Source: Taibaiella sp965229095 (GTDB lineage Bacteria > Bacteroidota > Bacteroidia > Chitinophagales > Chitinophagaceae). Taken from it: a stretch of 64,000 bases of DNA. A program made the position numbers and the translations under genes. Shown here one piece after another: positions 61,642 to 64,000 of this stretch. Each line of letters opens with the position of its first letter. Position 1 is the stretch's first letter. Under the pieces are notes generated by a model that saw only the letters and a list, made by a program, of their open reading frames with translations, searched no databases and was not told the DNA's origin. The stretch covers positions 1,426,001 through 1,490,000 of the forward strand of contig OZ245855.1 of the NCBI GenBank assembly GCA_965229095.1. The letters run 5' to 3'.

Positions 61642-62865
61642 ATGGCTTTACCGCTTACACGCGCTTTATATGTATCCTTCAGCTTATTGCTGGCTGGCCT
61701 GCTGCTGGCTGGTTGTGGTGAAAAAGCACGCAAGAAAACCGACTGGACCATAGACCTGGGCCTGACCGCCAAAAAACCTTATAGCCTGTACCTCACTTAC
61801 CAAAGCCTGCCCTTACTGTTTCCCGGCGTCGAAACCGAAAAGTTAAAGGACAATTACCGCCTCAGCAATTTTGGATATAAGCTGCGGAAGAATAAAGGGA
61901 AATCGATGCTCGTAATGATAGGCCTTGAAACCCGCTTTGCCACCGATGAAATTGACTCTCTGCTTTCCTTTGTATCGGATGGGCACCAGGTATTCCTTTC
62001 GGCTAACCGCTTTGACGAAGAATTACTGAACCGGTTGCAGCTAACCCAATCCTTTCAGACTTTTTCGGGTAATGAAAAAGTAGAAGGGGGGCAAACACAA
62101 AAGATATTGTTGAAGGACAAAAACAACAACGCCCTACCCTTTTCCTATACCTCTAAAGATCGTAGCATTTACGGGTATTTCGGGAGCAAGGATACCATCA
62201 ATGCCCCCTTCTTTACCTTAGGTACCAACGAAAAGAATAATCCCGATTGCATCATATTCTTTATCGGTAAAGGGAAATTGTTCCTGCATGCGGCGCCCCT
62301 GGCTTTTTCCAACCATTTCCTGCTGCAACAGAACAACAGGAATTACCTGAATACCCTGTTCGGCTATGTACCCGACGAGCTGAGCAATGTATATCTTTAC
62401 TCCTACAATTACCGGGAGATAACAGAATCGGATTGGTCGGTGATCTGGCGCAACAAAGCCACCCGTACCGCTTTACTCCTGGCCTTACTGGCACTCCTGG
62501 TCTTTGTTTTGTTTGAGATGAAACGGAGGCAAAAGATCATACCGATCATAGCACCCGTGGAAAACTCTTCGGTGGCCTTTGCCGAAACCATTGGCCGCCT
62601 GTATTACAACAAGAAGAACCACACCAATCTTTCGGAGAAAATGGTACAACACTTCCTGGATTTCGTACGGAACAATTATTACCTCAATACCAATTTGCTG
62701 GACGAAGAATTTGTACAGCATCTGGCTGCCAAATCGGGGAACAACATTGCCCAAACAGATACTTTAGTTCATACCATCAAAGAAGTGCAACGGGGCGTGA
62801 AAGCCGACGAAGCCTTCCTTTACTCATTATACAACCAAATTCAGCAGTTTTACCATGGAAAATGA
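61642..62865 (+). CDS. DUF4350 domain protein
   Basis: The protein has 407 residues. The N-terminal signal (SLLLAGLLLAGCGEKARKK) ends in a lipobox-like LAGC (Cys25), so it may be a lipoprotein with its tail re-entering, or an uncleaved anchor. The extracytoplasmic domain (about 40-270) contains the DUF4350 patterns KKPYSLYLTYQSLPLLF and KGKLFLHAAPLAFSNHFLLQ; a transmembrane helix (about 275-292: TALLLALLALLVFVLFEMKR) and a cytoplasmic helical tail follow. It overlaps moxR by 11 bases, so translation is coupled. Confidence 0.83.
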   Translation: MALPLTRALYVSFSLLLAGLLLAGCGEKARKKTDWTIDLGLTAKKPYSLYLTYQSLPLLFPGVETEKLKDNYRLSNFGYKLRKNKGKSMLVMIGLETRFATDEIDSLLSFVSDGHQVFLSANRFDEELLNRLQLTQSFQTFSGNEKVEGGQTQKILLKDKNNNALPFSYTSKDRSIYGYFGSKDTINAPFFTLGTNEKNNPDCIIFFIGKGKLFLHAAPLAFSNHFLLQQNNRNYLNTLFGYVPDELSNVYLYSYNYREITESDWSVIWRNKATRTALLLALLALLVFVLFEMKRRQKIIPIIAPVENSSVAFAETIGRLYYNKKNHTNLSEKMVQHFLDFVRNNYYLNTNLLDEEFVQHLAAKSGNNIAQTDTLVHTIKEVQRGVKADEAFLYSLYNQIQQFYHGK

Positions 62866-63928
62866 AGAGCTTAATACAGCGCATAACGAACTTAATACGG
62901 AAAACCATACCCCCGATGCAGCAAGCCAGGAACCGGTACCCGAAAAGGCGGCAGGCATTTCCTCTTTTGCACCAAGGATGGATCTGCATCCAATGCAGGT
63001 GATCACGGATCGTATCAAAGATGCGACGGCACGTATTATCGTAGGGCAGCACGAAACCATTGAACTGTTGCTTGCAGCATTACTGGCCGATGGGCATGTG
63101 CTGATCGAAGGCGTACCCGGCGTGGCCAAAACCCTGATGGCCAAAACCCTTGCCAGGCTTATCAACGCCGACTTCAGCCGTATCCAGTTCACACCCGACC
63201 TTATGCCTTCCGATGTGGTGGGTACCAGCGTCTTTAATCCCCAGGAAGCACGCTTTACCTTCCGGCAGGGGCCTGTGTTCAGCAATATCGTGCTCATCGA
63301 TGAGATCAACAGGGCCCCTGCCAAAACCCAGGCAGCACTGTTTGAAGTGATGGAAGAAAGACAAGTTACGGTAGATGGTCATACCTATAAAATGCAACCG
63401 CCGTTTATTGTGCTGGCTACCCAAAACCCTGTAGAGCACGAAGGTACCTACCGCCTGCCCGAAGCCCAACTGGACCGTTTCCTGTTCAAGATCAACGTGG
63501 GCTATCCTTCCATCGATGAAGAAACCCGTATCCTTACAGAGCATCATCAGCAAAAAGGAAGACTCCTGCTGGAAGACCTGCAACCTGTGATTAGCCAGCA
63601 GGAGCTAAGCGAATGCCGCGCCCTGGTGCAAAAAGTACATATAGACACCAAACTGATAGAGTTTATAGCCAGGCTTACCGTATCCACCAGGAGCGACCGT
63701 TCCCTGTACCTTGGCGCTTCGCCCAGGGCTTCCCTGGCACTGCTGAATGCCTCAAAGGCCATAGCAGTATTGCGGGGCAGGGATTTTGTTACACCGGAAG
63801 ATATTTTATACATCGCGCCTTCGGTATTGCGCCATCGCGTAGCCTTAACACCCGAAAGAGAGATGGAAGGTGCAACAGCGGATGATGTATTGAAACAGCT
63901 GATCGCCAAACTGGAAGTTCCGAGATAA
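62855..63928 (+). CDS. MoxR family AAA+ ATPase
   Basis: The protein has 357 residues. An N-terminal, Glu-rich extension of about 40 residues precedes the AAA+ core: Walker A IEGVPGVAKTLMAKTLA, Walker B NIVLIDEINRAPAKTQAALF, sensor 1 FIVLATQNPVEHEGTYRLPE, arginine-finger region EAQLDRFLF and sensor 2 GASPRASLALLNASKA. MoxR proteins act as chaperones with VWA or DUF58 partners. The start at 62855 overlaps the DUF4350 stop region. Confidence 0.95.
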   Translation: MENEELNTAHNELNTENHTPDAASQEPVPEKAAGISSFAPRMDLHPMQVITDRIKDATARIIVGQHETIELLLAALLADGHVLIEGVPGVAKTLMAKTLARLINADFSRIQFTPDLMPSDVVGTSVFNPQEARFTFRQGPVFSNIVLIDEINRAPAKTQAALFEVMEERQVTVDGHTYKMQPPFIVLATQNPVEHEGTYRLPEAQLDRFLFKINVGYPSIDEETRILTEHHQQKGRLLLEDLQPVISQQELSECRALVQKVHIDTKLIEFIARLTVSTRSDRSLYLGASPRASLALLNASKAIAVLRGRDFVTPEDILYIAPSVLRHRVALTPEREMEGATADDVLKQLIAKLEVPR

Positions 63929-63961
63929 TTTTTTTAATTTTTTATTCAAAAAACGATAGTT

Positions 63962-64000
63962 ATGTCCCTTGATTTTGATTGGTCCCGCTTTGCAGTCCGT
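63962..64000 (+). CDS. Start of the next operon gene, probably DUF58 family (truncated by window)
   Basis: ATG at 63962, 34 bases after moxR, opens a frame of 13 codons (MSLDFDWSRFAVR) to the edge. In related operons a DUF58 gene follows moxR; that identity is inferred from context only. Confidence 0.4.
   Translation, partial: MSLDFDWSRFAVR

Overview
The window looks like chromosome from a member of the Bacteroidota, most likely a Chitinophagaceae-like bacterium (inference). The grounds are: a PorX response regulator and a cargo protein with a type IX secretion (T9SS) tail, promoters of the TAnnTTTG type with little Shine-Dalgarno signal, a SusC-style plug domain, an ABC permease/M1 peptidase fusion, and homogentisate-pathway genes of the Bacteroidota type. 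Coding density is high. There is no rRNA, no CRISPR array and no intact insertion sequence.

Layout. 1-2.9 kb: a MocR-type regulator (cut by the window edge) diverges from an eamA-dinB-GNAT operon. 3-7.8 kb: small acidic and lipoprotein genes, endonuclease V, and two genes of the four-gene 'ligase-associated' DNA repair set (pdeM, lhr-like helicase). The ligase gene that should precede the helicase survives only as a short decayed 3' end. 8-12 kb: fused trehalose-phosphate synthase/phosphatase, convergent with a GH15 hydrolase. 12.2-12.8 kb: a two-gene island encoding two different RiPP precursors, a four-core graspetide (microviridin type) and a Cys-rich lanthipeptide-type peptide, with no modification enzyme anywhere in the window. 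13-15.7 kb: a T9SS cargo protein, then a 960-base AT-rich stretch with hairpins and a possible broken gene. 15.7-20.9 kb: a lone ABC-2 permease, a paired M16 protease (one active, one inactive subunit) and a 47-residue lipoprotein. 21-27.5 kb: mpl, accC, a hypothetical gene, proC, porX. 27.6-33.5 kb: a 1973-residue alpha-2-macroglobulin-like protein carrying an inserted carboxypeptidase-regulatory domain and TonB plug, with a CNEQ thioester motif. 33.7-37 kb: hmgA and hppD (tyrosine/homogentisate catabolism) flanking an unknown membrane protein. 37-45 kb: saccharopine-dehydrogenase-like protein, thioesterase, two glycosyltransferases, ispH, arginase, TlpA. 45-51 kb: ychF and an ABC ATPase with a permease-M1 fusion. 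51-57.7 kb: small envelope proteins, aspS, an SRPBCC gene with a strikingly clear operator/promoter, and an acyltransferase. 57.8-59.8 kb: tRNA-Thr/Tyr/Gly/Thr-tuf, the same order as the E. coli tufB operon. 59.9-64 kb: a queuosine-precursor transporter and the start of a DUF4129-DUF4350-MoxR operon.

The best candidate for an undescribed system is the orphan RiPP pair at 12.2-12.8 kb: two precursor classes in tandem, both with Gly-Gly at residues 30-31, and a fourth graspetide core that has lost both partners of the lactam. The decayed ligase, the macroglobulin-plug fusion and the tandem operator before the SRPBCC gene are the next most informative points.
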